From contig VSDK01006309.1 in the NCBI GenBank assembly GCA_009767595.1, forward strand, positions 266,731-330,730: a stretch of 64,000 nt of DNA. The letters run 5' to 3'. The position numbers were made by a program, and so were the translations under genes. The notes under the pieces were generated by a model. That model saw only the letters and a program-made list of their open reading frames with translations. It did not search any database and was not told the origin of the DNA. Below are positions 1-8,678 of this stretch, in pieces. The stretch is from Symbiodinium kawagutii (taxonomy: Eukaryota; Sar; Dinophyceae; Suessiales; Symbiodiniaceae). Each line of letters begins with the position of its first letter. Position 1 is the first letter of the stretch.

Positions 1-81
1 ACGTTCACGGCCAGCGCGGCGCAGGCAGTTTCCACGGCCTCCTCATCGATGTGCGCACTCTTGGCCAAGGCCCGGGGGAAC
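1..81 (-). CDS. Partial exon of an unidentified host gene, cut by the window edge
   Basis: A GC-rich, fully open minus-strand stretch begins after a plausible acceptor (CTCCGAG, then GTTCCCC) and reads FPRALAKSAHIDEEAVETA and onward to the window edge. It is compositionally unlike the AT-richer sequence beside it. The reading is helical and alanine/glutamate-rich, with no recognisable domain in this short piece. If it is an exon, the copia element that starts at 478 lies in the intron or intergenic sequence just upstream of it. It could be a chance open frame in GC-rich DNA. The product is unknown. Confidence 0.45.
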
Positions 82-472
82 CTCGGAGCTGCGTGGCGCT
101 GGGAACCACGGAAAGCTGAGGATTCCAAGGGTGCAAGACATGTGGGATTTTTTTGAGGCATTGTTCAAGGGAAGTCGGAGAGATCCATTGGGATTTTCGA
201 GGGATGTTTCATGATTCTCCGGGAAATTCAAAGAAATTTAAAGATTACCCGAAAGGATTTCTTTGAAGAATTTTCTATGGGGAGTTGAACAAGAAGTTTG
301 AGGAATTGATAAGGAGTTTCTAGGGATTCAAAAGTATTTCGCATATCCTGGGGCTCCAATGTTGCCATTGTTTTCTCATGCGTTTGAAACCAGCAGCTGG
401 TTTAACTAAGGAGTTTAATCTATACCATCTTAAGGATCAACACCACTGTTTTAATGGTGGAACTCCAGGGCA
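82..472. other. Host flank of the retrotransposon; no gene seen
   Basis: AT-rich non-coding sequence lies between the edge exon and the ATTAG target duplication. Short open frames here lack an ATG context or protein-like composition. It probably belongs to an intron or intergenic region of the gene whose exon lies at the window start. Confidence 0.5.
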
Positions 473-477
473 ATTAG
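473..477. other. Target-site duplication ATTAG, left copy
   Basis: ATTAG immediately precedes the left LTR, and the same five bases follow the right LTR at 19756-19760. Five base pairs is the usual duplication length for Ty1/copia integrases. The match extends to CAATTAG on both sides, but CA can also be the LTR end, so five is the conservative length. Confidence 0.85.
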
Positions 478-573
478 ACTGAAAAGGCCGGACCGCCCCA
501 AAACACACACCTTTCCCTCCACTGAGCCAGGACCGGCTATCAGGTAACGGCAAGTGAATGCCTAGAACTCACA
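478..573 (-). repeat. 3' LTR of the copia-type element (96 bp)
   Basis: This stretch is base-for-base identical to 19660-19755. On the element strand it begins TGTGAG and ends TTTTCAGT. It lies just past the stop codon (603-605) of the reverse transcriptase/RNase H ORF and past a purine-rich tract, which sets it as the 3' LTR. At 96 bp it is far shorter than typical copia LTRs. No promoter motif can be assigned with confidence. Confidence 0.9.
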
Positions 574-588
574 CTTACCCCTTTTTGG
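574..588 (-). other. Polypurine-tract-like sequence beside the 3' LTR
   Basis: On the element strand the bases directly before the 3' LTR read CCAAAAAGGGGTAAG. This is almost all purine, with one T near the end. A purine tract at this spot primes plus-strand DNA synthesis in LTR retrotransposons. The position, directly abutting the LTR, supports the element orientation. Confidence 0.65.
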
Positions 589-602
589 AGCGTGTGAACA
601 AA

Positions 603-3600
603 TTAACGCCTGCGATTGACTTCAGCCTCGTCACGAGCAGCTGAAATCCGCTGGCGATATGCGCGCTTCCGCGCAGCAGCATCTGCCCGCAATTTGCGAG
701 CAATGGAAGAGTCCTTCAGAGCCCAGGTGTTCTCCGTCATCACCTGCAAGAGACGGGAGTTGCCGTTGAGCTTCGTCAGATCATCTGCAGGGATTTCTTC
801 TCCAGGGGCCCAACGGACTAACCTCTGAGCACCATCCTCTTCCAATGCCTGGCGCATCGCTGCAATGTCAATGGCCAAGCGCTTGTCCTCGCCTAGCGCT
901 GTTCCATTCAGCAAATCGTAGCCAGTCCGGGAGTCCAAAGCCAAAATGGACTTCCAACGGGCCACCATCGCCAACCAATTGCGCAGCGAGAAGCCAGAGT
1001 AGAGCACTTCAGCGGTCAACGCCCTGACATAGTCCATCTCCTCCAAAACATGTGCTGCCTGTGAGACCTCGGCTGCCAGGCTGGATCGAACCACTCGTTT
1101 GATGAGGCCCGAATGGTACGTAATCACCGCAATCTTCGAAGGTCCTTCCAAGATGTCTGGATGGGCAAAGGCAATCACCATGCCTCCTTGAGAGCGACCA
1201 CGCGGCATGCCAGCAAACGAAGCGTCCGAAATGCCCACCATCAACATCTTGTCCACATCGCAACCCAATGCACTGAACTTCACGGTGACAGACTGTCTGG
1301 CACGTTCCACAAGCACCTTGAGTTCTGTAAGTGCCAGCGGATCATCCACACCCGCCAACTGCTGAACTCTGGAGACTCCAAATGACAGATCTGCCCGGCA
1401 CTGACGTGCCATCCAGTTCAGCTGTCCACAAATCGTTCCAATCCACTTCTTCTCATTCGGCTGAAGTGGGAACGTCTGCGAAGAGGAACGATGAGGTGGA
1501 TCCTTCAGCTTCTCCCCATAGGCGTCCATCTGGATGCTGACCGTGCCATCGGAGTCCTGTCTCTCATACCTGCCACAGAACTTGGTCCACTCCGTGGGAT
1601 GTTGCCAATCTCCGAAGTTGAAGATCGAGCCCAGTCGTCGCCGAATGTCTTCTTGATGAGCAGGATCAGCAATCAACCTGACGTCATCGACATGCACCGC
1701 CAGCACTGCAATCAGGATGTTGCCCTCGAAGAAGGAAAATAGTCCTGGACAAAGTCGCATTTCTCGTCCTCCAATCGACTCAGTCCCACGTTTGAATCTC
1801 TGGTACCAAAGTCGCGGGGACTCTGCCAGCCCAAATCCAGCTTTCTTCATCCTGAAAAGATCCGTCCTAGCACCTGGGGGTAACTGGTCCATCAGGAATT
1901 TGCGGACGAACCAAGGGTAGTTCTTGGGGCACTGCACAAACACTCTCCGGGTAGCAGGAAGATAGTCTCCTTGAAGAAAGGCCGCAGAGATGTCGGCGAA
2001 ATACATCCGCCAGTTCCACTGCGCCGCCAGAAAGCAAAGTAGGTTGTGCGCCAAGAGGGAAGCCGTGGGAGCTTCGGTTTCAAATTCACCGGCCTTTTGG
2101 TCCCGGTGACCAGCAATGACGAGGCGGGCCTTCAGCTTGGCGGTAGACAAGTCAGCGTCAGACGGATGAACATTGCGTGGATCCGCCTTGTTGACCAACA
2201 CAAAGCGGGAAGGGAGAATCTCGGAGGCATCGACCACGTCGTCCGGCATGACGGGAGCCAAAGCATCATGGGCAAAGTAGATGCGAAGAGCCTCAATGAT
2301 GGGTTCCTCAAAAGCTTGTTGCCAGCGAGCTGACAAGTCTTGCCAGCGCAGTTCAAGTCGGACCTTGCCAGTCTCCGGTTTGGTGGTGTCTCGTGGCTCG
2401 TCTGGCAAATGAGTAAGCTCCAAGAGACCTTGATGTTCTGAAGCGGGTGTCGGGGGCTCCAGGTTCGTGGCGTTGACAAAGTTGCAGAAGAGCTCCTGCA
2501 TGGAATCCTGCAAGCGCACCACGTCATCTCGAGCCGTGGTAATAGAAGTCAATGCATCCTGAACTTCGGGCATAGACGGGGGTCCCACACATTCAGCAAT
2601 CAACGTGTCGTTGGGCCAACCTGTCGAATTGACAAAGTCCTGAAAGGCCGCCACCATCGTCTGCCCAGCTCGCCAAGCATCTTCGACAAAGTGGCGAGCC
2701 TCCAACCAGTTGACCAAGTGGGACTCCGTGGCGTGCGGGTCCACAATCTCAAAGCGAGTCAAACCTTGCCACGGAGCAAACAAATGTTGCTGGGTGTTCC
2801 AACCAACCCAACGTACACTGTCCGCCATAAACTCGTGGAACTTGCTGCGAGAACCAGTGGGGTCCATGACTTCTGCCACGCGATTCAACGGCACATGGCG
2901 AGGGCGCTGCGGATCAAAGAGGTAGTAGACCTGAGTAGCTCGCACTCCCGTGAGCCATTCACGTGTCACCCCACCAGGCCATCCAACGTCCACGTCGTGC
3001 AGGTCCTCAGTGATCTGGGTCTCCAAGGGGTCAAACATGTAGTACCGAGGACGTACATGAACGCGCCACAACTCCTTGCCATCAGGGCTCAGCAACCAAT
3101 AATCCTCAAGTGGAGGATCATCTCCTTGTTGAATTTGCAAGATGGGTCGAAGAGCAACTCCAGTAAGTGGGCGCAACATCTGTGGCGCAGCCGCATGCAA
3201 CATATGCGTCATCGGAGGAGGTAGCATGAGCCTGGTGGATGGAGTCGGTGGGTATCCTTGGGTGTAGTATCGACCATCGGTGGTATAGGCCGCCAACCTG
3301 GGCTCTTCTCGCAAGACCGACAAACCCATGCCAGGGTCTTCACCAAGGGGGGCCATCTGCAAATCTTCCACGGATCGATACTGAAGATGCTGGAGTACTT
3401 CTGTGTCCAAGGATACAGCCAAGGCAGACATCAAGCTCGCATCTGAATCCGAGAACTCCGTCTGGTCAAAGCGGTCCACATTGATGAAGGGGGGAACTCG
3501 AGCATGAGAAAGGTTCCGCATTGAAGTGTGGAAGGCCTCCCGATCTCCTCGGTGTATGGGAAGGGTGACCTGCACTGGATTCGGTTGCAACTTCTCTTTC

Positions 3601-4580
3601 ATCTGCTTGAAATGCCTCTCCGTAGATTTCATGGCCGCATCAAATGTGGCACGTCTCTCCAGGAATGTCTTCTCGGAGGGGTCTTGCACTCTACGAGATG
3701 TCTTCGAGGAGGATGCTTGGGCCTTCATCGACAATGGAACATCATCCAAAGGCGAAGCCGATTGCTGAACCTGTTCCAAGGTCACGGGGTCTTTGCCAGG
3801 ATCCTCTTCATCACTGAACTGCACGACCGGGTACTGAGGGTCTGTTGCTGCCCTCTTGCGAGAGCGATGACCAGCCATGGTGCGTCGTCGGGATTTGTGA
3901 CGGGCAGTCGTCGGGGTCGCCGAAGCACCTCTTTTGCGGGCGGCAGCGGTCTCTGTATCGACATCATCATCAGTCGAAGAACTCGATGAGGAAGAATCGG
4001 CCTGCACCTCCGCATTGACGCGCCCCTCTGTCAGCTGCTTCTCCAAGTCCTTGAGGGCTTGTTGCGAAATCTCCATGGCGTCTTGTTCTTCAGCAACAGC
4101 AAGACGTACAAACTCCAATGGAACGCCCTTCAGCTTGTTCTGGTATCGGATCCAAACCCGCTTGATGGAGCCTTCCTTGCGTTCCACAGCAGCAACAACA
4201 GCAGGACCCAACCAACTGATTTGATCCTGGAGCCTGCGAGCAAGACCACGACGATGTTGCGGAGGTTCCCAAAACATCACCTGCGCACCCTCAGTGAGGA
4301 GTTCCAGACGGGGCAATCGAGCTCTGGAGCCTGCTGCCTTCTTCAGAGCTTCCGATGCTTCCATCCATTGAAAGGCATCTGACGCAGCCCGACGCATCTG
4401 AGCAGAACGAAGAAATGACTCATCCTCGGAATTGGGGCGAGACAACTGGTACTTGACCTGGCCCGCCAATGCCTCCATCAAGTTATGCGGCATGGTGTTG
4501 TCCTTGCCAAAGACCAACTGAATGGGAGAAAACCCGGCCACTCGCGCCTGGCTGTTCCGAGCTGCAGTCACCGCCACCAA
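603..4580 (-). CDS. Copia polyprotein, C-terminal part: integrase tail, reverse transcriptase, RNase H
   Basis: This is a 1,325-codon open frame without an ATG at its start, because it is the continuation of the integrase frame after a one-base shift. The first 60 residues include GFSPIQLVFGK, the conserved end of copia integrases. A chromo-like GPAVV block with a following tryptophan lies near residues 125-160. A long acidic, low-complexity linker follows. The reverse transcriptase occupies roughly residues 785-1060, with KARLVIAGHRDQ, the catalytic ADISAAFLQG and the paired aspartates in VHVDDVRL near residue 963. RNase H follows from about 1115 with SDASFAG, SSLAAE, ALDSRTGYD and PADDLTK, giving the expected D-E-D-D set. 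It ends in a basic tail and a TAA. All catalytic residues I can check are present, so the enzyme itself looks intact although its join to integrase is broken. Confidence 0.93.
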   Translation of the reverse strand: MVAVTAARNSQARVAGFSPIQLVFGKDNTMPHNLMEALAGQVKYQLSRPNSEDESFLRSAQMRRAASDAFQWMEASEALKKAAGSRARLPRLELLTEGAQVMFWEPPQHRRGLARRLQDQISWLGPAVVAAVERKEGSIKRVWIRYQNKLKGVPLEFVRLAVAEEQDAMEISQQALKDLEKQLTEGRVNAEVQADSSSSSSSTDDDVDTETAAARKRGASATPTTARHKSRRRTMAGHRSRKRAATDPQYPVVQFSDEEDPGKDPVTLEQVQQSASPLDDVPLSMKAQASSSKTSRRVQDPSEKTFLERRATFDAAMKSTERHFKQMKEKLQPNPVQVTLPIHRGDREAFHTSMRNLSHARVPPFINVDRFDQTEFSDSDASLMSALAVSLDTEVLQHLQYRSVEDLQMAPLGEDPGMGLSVLREEPRLAAYTTDGRYYTQGYPPTPSTRLMLPPPMTHMLHAAAPQMLRPLTGVALRPILQIQQGDDPPLEDYWLLSPDGKELWRVHVRPRYYMFDPLETQITEDLHDVDVGWPGGVTREWLTGVRATQVYYLFDPQRPRHVPLNRVAEVMDPTGSRSKFHEFMADSVRWVGWNTQQHLFAPWQGLTRFEIVDPHATESHLVNWLEARHFVEDAWRAGQTMVAAFQDFVNSTGWPNDTLIAECVGPPSMPEVQDALTSITTARDDVVRLQDSMQELFCNFVNATNLEPPTPASEHQGLLELTHLPDEPRDTTKPETGKVRLELRWQDLSARWQQAFEEPIIEALRIYFAHDALAPVMPDDVVDASEILPSRFVLVNKADPRNVHPSDADLSTAKLKARLVIAGHRDQKAGEFETEAPTASLLAHNLLCFLAAQWNWRMYFADISAAFLQGDYLPATRRVFVQCPKNYPWFVRKFLMDQLPPGARTDLFRMKKAGFGLAESPRLWYQRFKRGTESIGGREMRLCPGLFSFFEGNILIAVLAVHVDDVRLIADPAHQEDIRRRLGSIFNFGDWQHPTEWTKFCGRYERQDSDGTVSIQMDAYGEKLKDPPHRSSSQTFPLQPNEKKWIGTICGQLNWMARQCRADLSFGVSRVQQLAGVDDPLALTELKVLVERARQSVTVKFSALGCDVDKMLMVGISDASFAGMPRGRSQGGMVIAFAHPDILEGPSKIAVITYHSGLIKRVVRSSLAAEVSQAAHVLEEMDYVRALTAEVLYSGFSLRNWLAMVARWKSILALDSRTGYDLLNGTALGEDKRLAIDIAAMRQALEEDGAQRLVRWAPGEEIPADDLTKLNGNSRLLQVMTENTWALKDSSIARKLRADAAARKRAYRQRISAARDEAEVNRRR

Positions 4581-6068
4581 AGCGCCACGAAGAGCTTCGA
4601 GTCCAGTGATGGATTGCTCCTTGATCGCACTTTCATCAGCAAAATCTTGAGGACAGCTCCGTGGCGTTCTGCCAATGACATCCTCCAGTGTGCGGTCGGC
4701 GGCACCATATCATGCCACACCGCAAATGCGTGCAAGAGCGGCTCTAATTGCCCACGAAATTCGCTGCCTTGATCAGACATCAGCACGTTCGGGGGTCCGA
4801 ACACACCGAACCACCGGTCTCTGAGCAATTGAGTCGTCAATGCCGCATCCGGATTGTCCCCAGCCGCCGCCACCTGATACAACGAAAAGGCGTCAATCAC
4901 ATGGGTGACTGCGAACTTGGTGCCAACCTGGTCCCAGATGTAGAAGCTGTCCGCCAGGATCCTGTCATTGAACACCATAGGACGATGAAAGGCCGCCTTT
5001 GGTGTAGCCTGAGGTGGTATCACCTGTTTGCAAATCTGGCATTCCAGCTGTGATACTACATCCAGCAATTCTTGCTTGGCCCCATTGAGCGACAGCATCC
5101 GCTTCAACTTCTCATTGGTGACGTGGCCCAGTGCAACATGTAGATGAGCCAAGGTAGAGCGAATCTTCTTGCTCACCAGGGACGCATTGCCAGAGAAGCT
5201 GATGTAGTCATACCTGGTGCCGAAGTCTTGTTGTTGTAGATGTTGACGGATCTGCCCTTCAGGTGATGTTTCCACTTCCACCGGCACCGTCTCCCAAATT
5301 CGATTGTGCGGGACCGCAGCATGCAATGGGAGATGCACCTTCAATGAAAACTCCGTCTTGATAGCTTCCAGTCCCATCAGCAACCACCGGCAAAACTGAG
5401 GAGTCCATAGCGCGGCCAATGTAGAGCGGTGGATCGAGATGTACTTCTGCTTGACGCGATCCCATAGCGACACTGAACCCTCAATCGGTTGGTGTTCACC
5501 TGGAGCATGATTGCAAATCCGGTCGGGAAAGGCCGGAGTCAGCAAAGCCGGATGGTTCATTTGAATGGCAGTGGCCTTCTTATGCGGTCGGCCAGAGACA
5601 TAGTCTGCCATACCCAAGCGGCACATGTGGATCGTCTTCTGGTAGACATTCTCCCGGCGAGACATCATCGGCTGCTTGAGTGCATCACTTTGAGCAGGCT
5701 GCTCCAAAATCACCAAGCCGCCATGGGTATTCTGGAATGCCCAAACCCAGCAAACAAACTCCCAAAAGGGCTTGTGCTCTTGTCGCAAGGCATTCAGAAT
5801 GTCCTTCCTTTTTCTCATGCGCTGCCATGAACTCCAGGGTCCACATGGTGGCGCTAATGTGATCACATCAGGAGTCTGCGTCTTGATAACATCCTTGAGC
5901 AATTCCTGATCAGCTGGCTTCGTCAAATCCAATCCATACAGGACATCTTGCGGTGGGAGCACATTCCAATTGCCAACCCTGCGTGCCAAATCCGACAAAG
6001 TAGCACGGCCAGCGAAGACTTCCAGCAGAGTCCAACTTGTCGTCTTTGCCTTCGCCACGTTGTACAAC
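4568..6068 (-). CDS. Copia polyprotein, middle part: methyltransferase-like segment and integrase
   Basis: Host coding resumes at the edge of element A with LYNVAKAKTTSW. Next comes a segment with the layout of a SAM-dependent cytosine methyltransferase: LLEVFAGRATLSDLA (motif I-like), LYGLDLTKP, LAPPCGPWSSW (motif IV-like PPC) and VILEQPAQS (motif VI-like). Conventional PCQ and ENV residues are replaced by PCG and EQP. The integrase follows, with a zinc-binding HVALGH plus CQIC, then ILADSFYIWD, VLMSDQGSEF and SLAERHG as the D, D and E of the catalytic triad. The frame ends in a premature TGA about 20 codons after a one-base shift near 4625-4640; the other frame continues in the reverse transcriptase ORF. 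The bases after 6068 belong to element A. Confidence 0.9.
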
Positions 6069-6080
6069 CCCTGAGCATCC
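6069..6080 (+). repeat. Left terminal inverted repeat of element A
   Basis: CCCTGAGCATCC is the exact inverse of 11770-11781. After four or five mismatched bases the inverted match resumes with TTGATAAATACCAATCC, so the full imperfect inverted repeat is about 33 bp. The host duplication AC precedes it. Confidence 0.9.
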
Positions 6081-6320
6081 GATCTTGATAAATACCAATC
6101 CAGATTGATAATATCAATCCAGATTGGTTGGGGATCAATCTCCCCCATTTATCAATCCCCAACCAATCTGGATTGGTATTTATCAATCCCCATGGGATTG
6201 GTAAATCACTTGAAATTTTTCCCTCAGAAAACCAATCCCCAAATTTCTTGCTTTTTGTTTTTTTATCAATCCCCAACTTACATGTTGGGATTGATAAATT
6301 CAATTTATCAATCCCAAGAG
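6081..6320. repeat. Left sub-terminal array of ATCAATCCC motifs in element A
   Basis: About a dozen copies of ATCAATCC, or its inverse GGATTGAT, occur in both orientations in 240 bp. They form several nested hairpins, including a perfect 31-bp palindrome at 6286-6316 with a single central C. The same palindrome with its flank recurs at 11592-11622. Sub-terminal repeats of this kind bind transposase in CACTA elements; binding here is inference. Confidence 0.8.
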
Positions 6321-6461
6321 GCTAGTTCTTCCTGCAGCAGCAAAGGCTTTTGCTTGCAATCTGTTTTTTGCAATGCCAAGCACTTGTAGCTGGCTGGTGA
6401 AACAAAACTGAGCCCTAGGCTTTGTTTCAAGCCATACACATGCTATGTGCATGGCCTTGTT

Positions 6462-8393
6462 TCAAGCCTCCACATAATGATTAATTCTCAATTGAAAGCC
6501 CAAGAAATATTTCTGACACAGGCTTGTAGAAAGTTTGGTGGCTCTTTTGCCATGGCTGCAAGAATGTGCCAGGGTGGCCATGGAACCGACCCAGCTCTCT
6601 TGCCTGTATGTCCAGAAAGTTTTGGGATTCTGGTATTGACATTGTTGAGCCAAATGGAAAGCCCAGTGAAATTTGGGAGTGAATTGGAACAGGAAATCAT
6701 TGCTTGCATCATGCTGCAGCCAAGCATAATGGTGGAAGCATGTTTGGATATGTCCCAATGCCTCTGCAGCTTCTTCCTTGGTCATGAAATAATCAGCTGA
6801 TGACACAGTGTCATAGAAACAAGCCAAATTGTGCAAGCATGCAGCCATGTGGCTTTGTTTCAAGCCTCCACTTTCATCTTCCATGGCTTTCTCCCAAGCC
6901 ACAGAAGCCAGCACAGGAACTAGGTGCCTGACCTCTGCAGCTTTTCCTTTCAGCAAGGGGACAGCTGTATGCGTTTTGTCCACATTGATGAATTGTGAGA
7001 GAGTGAGATTTGTAAATCTCTCTGACACCCTCATGCTTTTATACTTTTCCTGGATCCTTTCCCACAATGATCTCAGGGTCCTGGTGGCCTCTTGTTTGGT
7101 AGCATTGTTAGCAAAGCACCAAGAATAAAGGATGCTACCGCAAATCCTGACAGAAACTCCCAAGTCCACTGTATGCAACAGATCAATGGAAGGTCTGCAG
7201 GCAACCACTCCTCCTGGGATTTTTGTCAGCAAAGGATGAGAACTGACAGGATTGTCTTTCAATGTGGCCATTTTTTGTAATTTCCACCCTGGATTGTCTC
7301 TGAAGTCATAGGGCGATTTCCCTTTCTGTTCTTTGTGACAATCACACAGCCAACAGAAGGCATGTTTCTGCCAATGTGGCATTTTCAGAGTGTTGCTGAA
7401 ATATTCGAGATCTCCAAGATAATTCCAAACATAAAACCGCAAATGGTCTTTGGTGAGAGGTTTCCCTGCCAATGCTGCCATTCTTCCTGTGAGTGTTTTC
7501 CCATTCCAATCTGTGGTTGGATGGGTGCCTTCCCACATGGCTGTGAAACTCCAGCACATGATTTGAAAAATTTCTGTCCATGTGTCTGCATGGCTGGCAC
7601 TTTTGGGCCAACCTGCAATGTAGAAGGCTGAATCCATGACATGGCTTTGTTTCAAGCCACTGGCAGCATTTTGGCTTTGTCTGGCAGCATTTTGGCTTTG
7701 TTTCAAGCCTTTGGCAGCATTTTGGCTTTGTTTCAAGCCACTCAAGCAACCCCCAAAGCTGAAAAGCAACAAACTATCTGTGCTAAATTCAACACCATCA
7801 CCATGAAGCCAGATAGGCACTGTTTTATGCTTTCTTTTGTTCCAGCTTTTGTTGGCTTTTTCCCAAGCCACAGGACTGTTTTGCAGTCTAGGATCATCAG
7901 CCTGGACTTGATCCCAAAAAACTGCAGCTTGAGATGGAGAAAAGCAGGCTTCCACCAAAGTGGGGTAGCTGTCACAGAAGGCAGAAACAAACAAATGAGG
8001 CAAAAACATATCAAATTCAGCTGATGTCTTGCCATCTGCTTGCTTGTTGTCCACAGCTGCCACTTTCACAGTGATCTTAGGGCTTTCTTTCAAGCCTCCC
8101 AAATCTCCTTTTGTGATTTTTCTTTCCAATAGTCGAACCAAATCTCTGTGACAATTGCCTGTGTGCTCACCCCAAGTCCCCAAAGCTGCCAATTCCTTTA
8201 TCTCTGGCTCTTCCAAACCATCATCCCAAGCTGCTTTAGCTAATGCCTGCATGGCTATGGCAGACAATTTACCAAGGCTCCACAAATGTATCATTCTGGA
8301 AGACAAATGGGATTGGCCTTGTTCCAGGCCTCCTTTCCTTTTTCTTTTGAATTCAGCATCAGCTATTTCCTGTGACTGAATCCAACCTACCAT
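6462..8393 (-). CDS. Transposase-like protein of element A (643 aa)
   Basis: A complete ATG-to-TGA ORF on the element strand. Near residue 400 it carries SIDLLHTVDLGVSVRICGSI, and near 565-610 PKFHWAFHLAQQ followed by TYRQESWVGSMATLAHS. This D..H..DLG then PK.H...H then Y..E..VG pattern is one I recognise from a large family of dinoflagellate repeat-encoded proteins that resemble DDE/D transposases of the CACTA/Plavaka type. No database check was possible. Residues around 215-255 are a run of GLKQSQNAA units created by four copies of the element's hairpin repeat; other copies add GLKQS at about residues 20, 100 and 510. The stop codon lies inside the repeat copy at 6453-6468. It presumably cuts and joins the CCCTGA ends. 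Confidence 0.75.
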   Translation of the reverse strand: MVGWIQSQEIADAEFKRKRKGGLEQGQSHLSSRMIHLWSLGKLSAIAMQALAKAAWDDGLEEPEIKELAALGTWGEHTGNCHRDLVRLLERKITKGDLGGLKESPKITVKVAAVDNKQADGKTSAEFDMFLPHLFVSAFCDSYPTLVEACFSPSQAAVFWDQVQADDPRLQNSPVAWEKANKSWNKRKHKTVPIWLHGDGVEFSTDSLLLFSFGGCLSGLKQSQNAAKGLKQSQNAARQSQNAASGLKQSHVMDSAFYIAGWPKSASHADTWTEIFQIMCWSFTAMWEGTHPTTDWNGKTLTGRMAALAGKPLTKDHLRFYVWNYLGDLEYFSNTLKMPHWQKHAFCWLCDCHKEQKGKSPYDFRDNPGWKLQKMATLKDNPVSSHPLLTKIPGGVVACRPSIDLLHTVDLGVSVRICGSILYSWCFANNATKQEATRTLRSLWERIQEKYKSMRVSERFTNLTLSQFINVDKTHTAVPLLKGKAAEVRHLVPVLASVAWEKAMEDESGGLKQSHMAACLHNLACFYDTVSSADYFMTKEEAAEALGHIQTCFHHYAWLQHDASNDFLFQFTPKFHWAFHLAQQCQYQNPKTFWTYRQESWVGSMATLAHSCSHGKRATKLSTSLCQKYFLGFQLRINHYVEA

Positions 8394-8678
8394 TCCACTG
8401 GGCCAAGATCTTTCATGCCCTCATAGCTCAACCCCAACCACTGGACCTAAAAAAGGTGCACCTACAATACCTGGAGCCAAAAAAAAACCAGACAGGGAAG
8501 GTTGGAGGGAGGGAGGCAGGGGTACCCAGTGCAACTGAACTTGGAGCAGCAGCAGCAGCAGCAGCAATTCATTTTTCTGAAAGCAGGTAAAAATCTGTCA
8601 GCAAAACTTGGTGATTTTTGTAACCACCATCTATGTGCCATATGTTGGCTTTATTTCAAGCCTCTGCCTGGCATTGTT
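8394..8678. other. Spacer between two element A genes
   Basis: This 285-bp spacer holds a short (CAG)n run near 8548-8569 and two hairpin repeat variants at 8647 and 8670. The second ends the following gene. I see no clear promoter, and dinoflagellate promoters are poorly defined. Confidence 0.5.

Noticed and set aside
2691..3224. Long plus-strand ORFs within 600-4600 (for example 177 codons at 2691-3224)
   Set aside because: They are shadows of the reverse-transcriptase polyprotein on the other strand.
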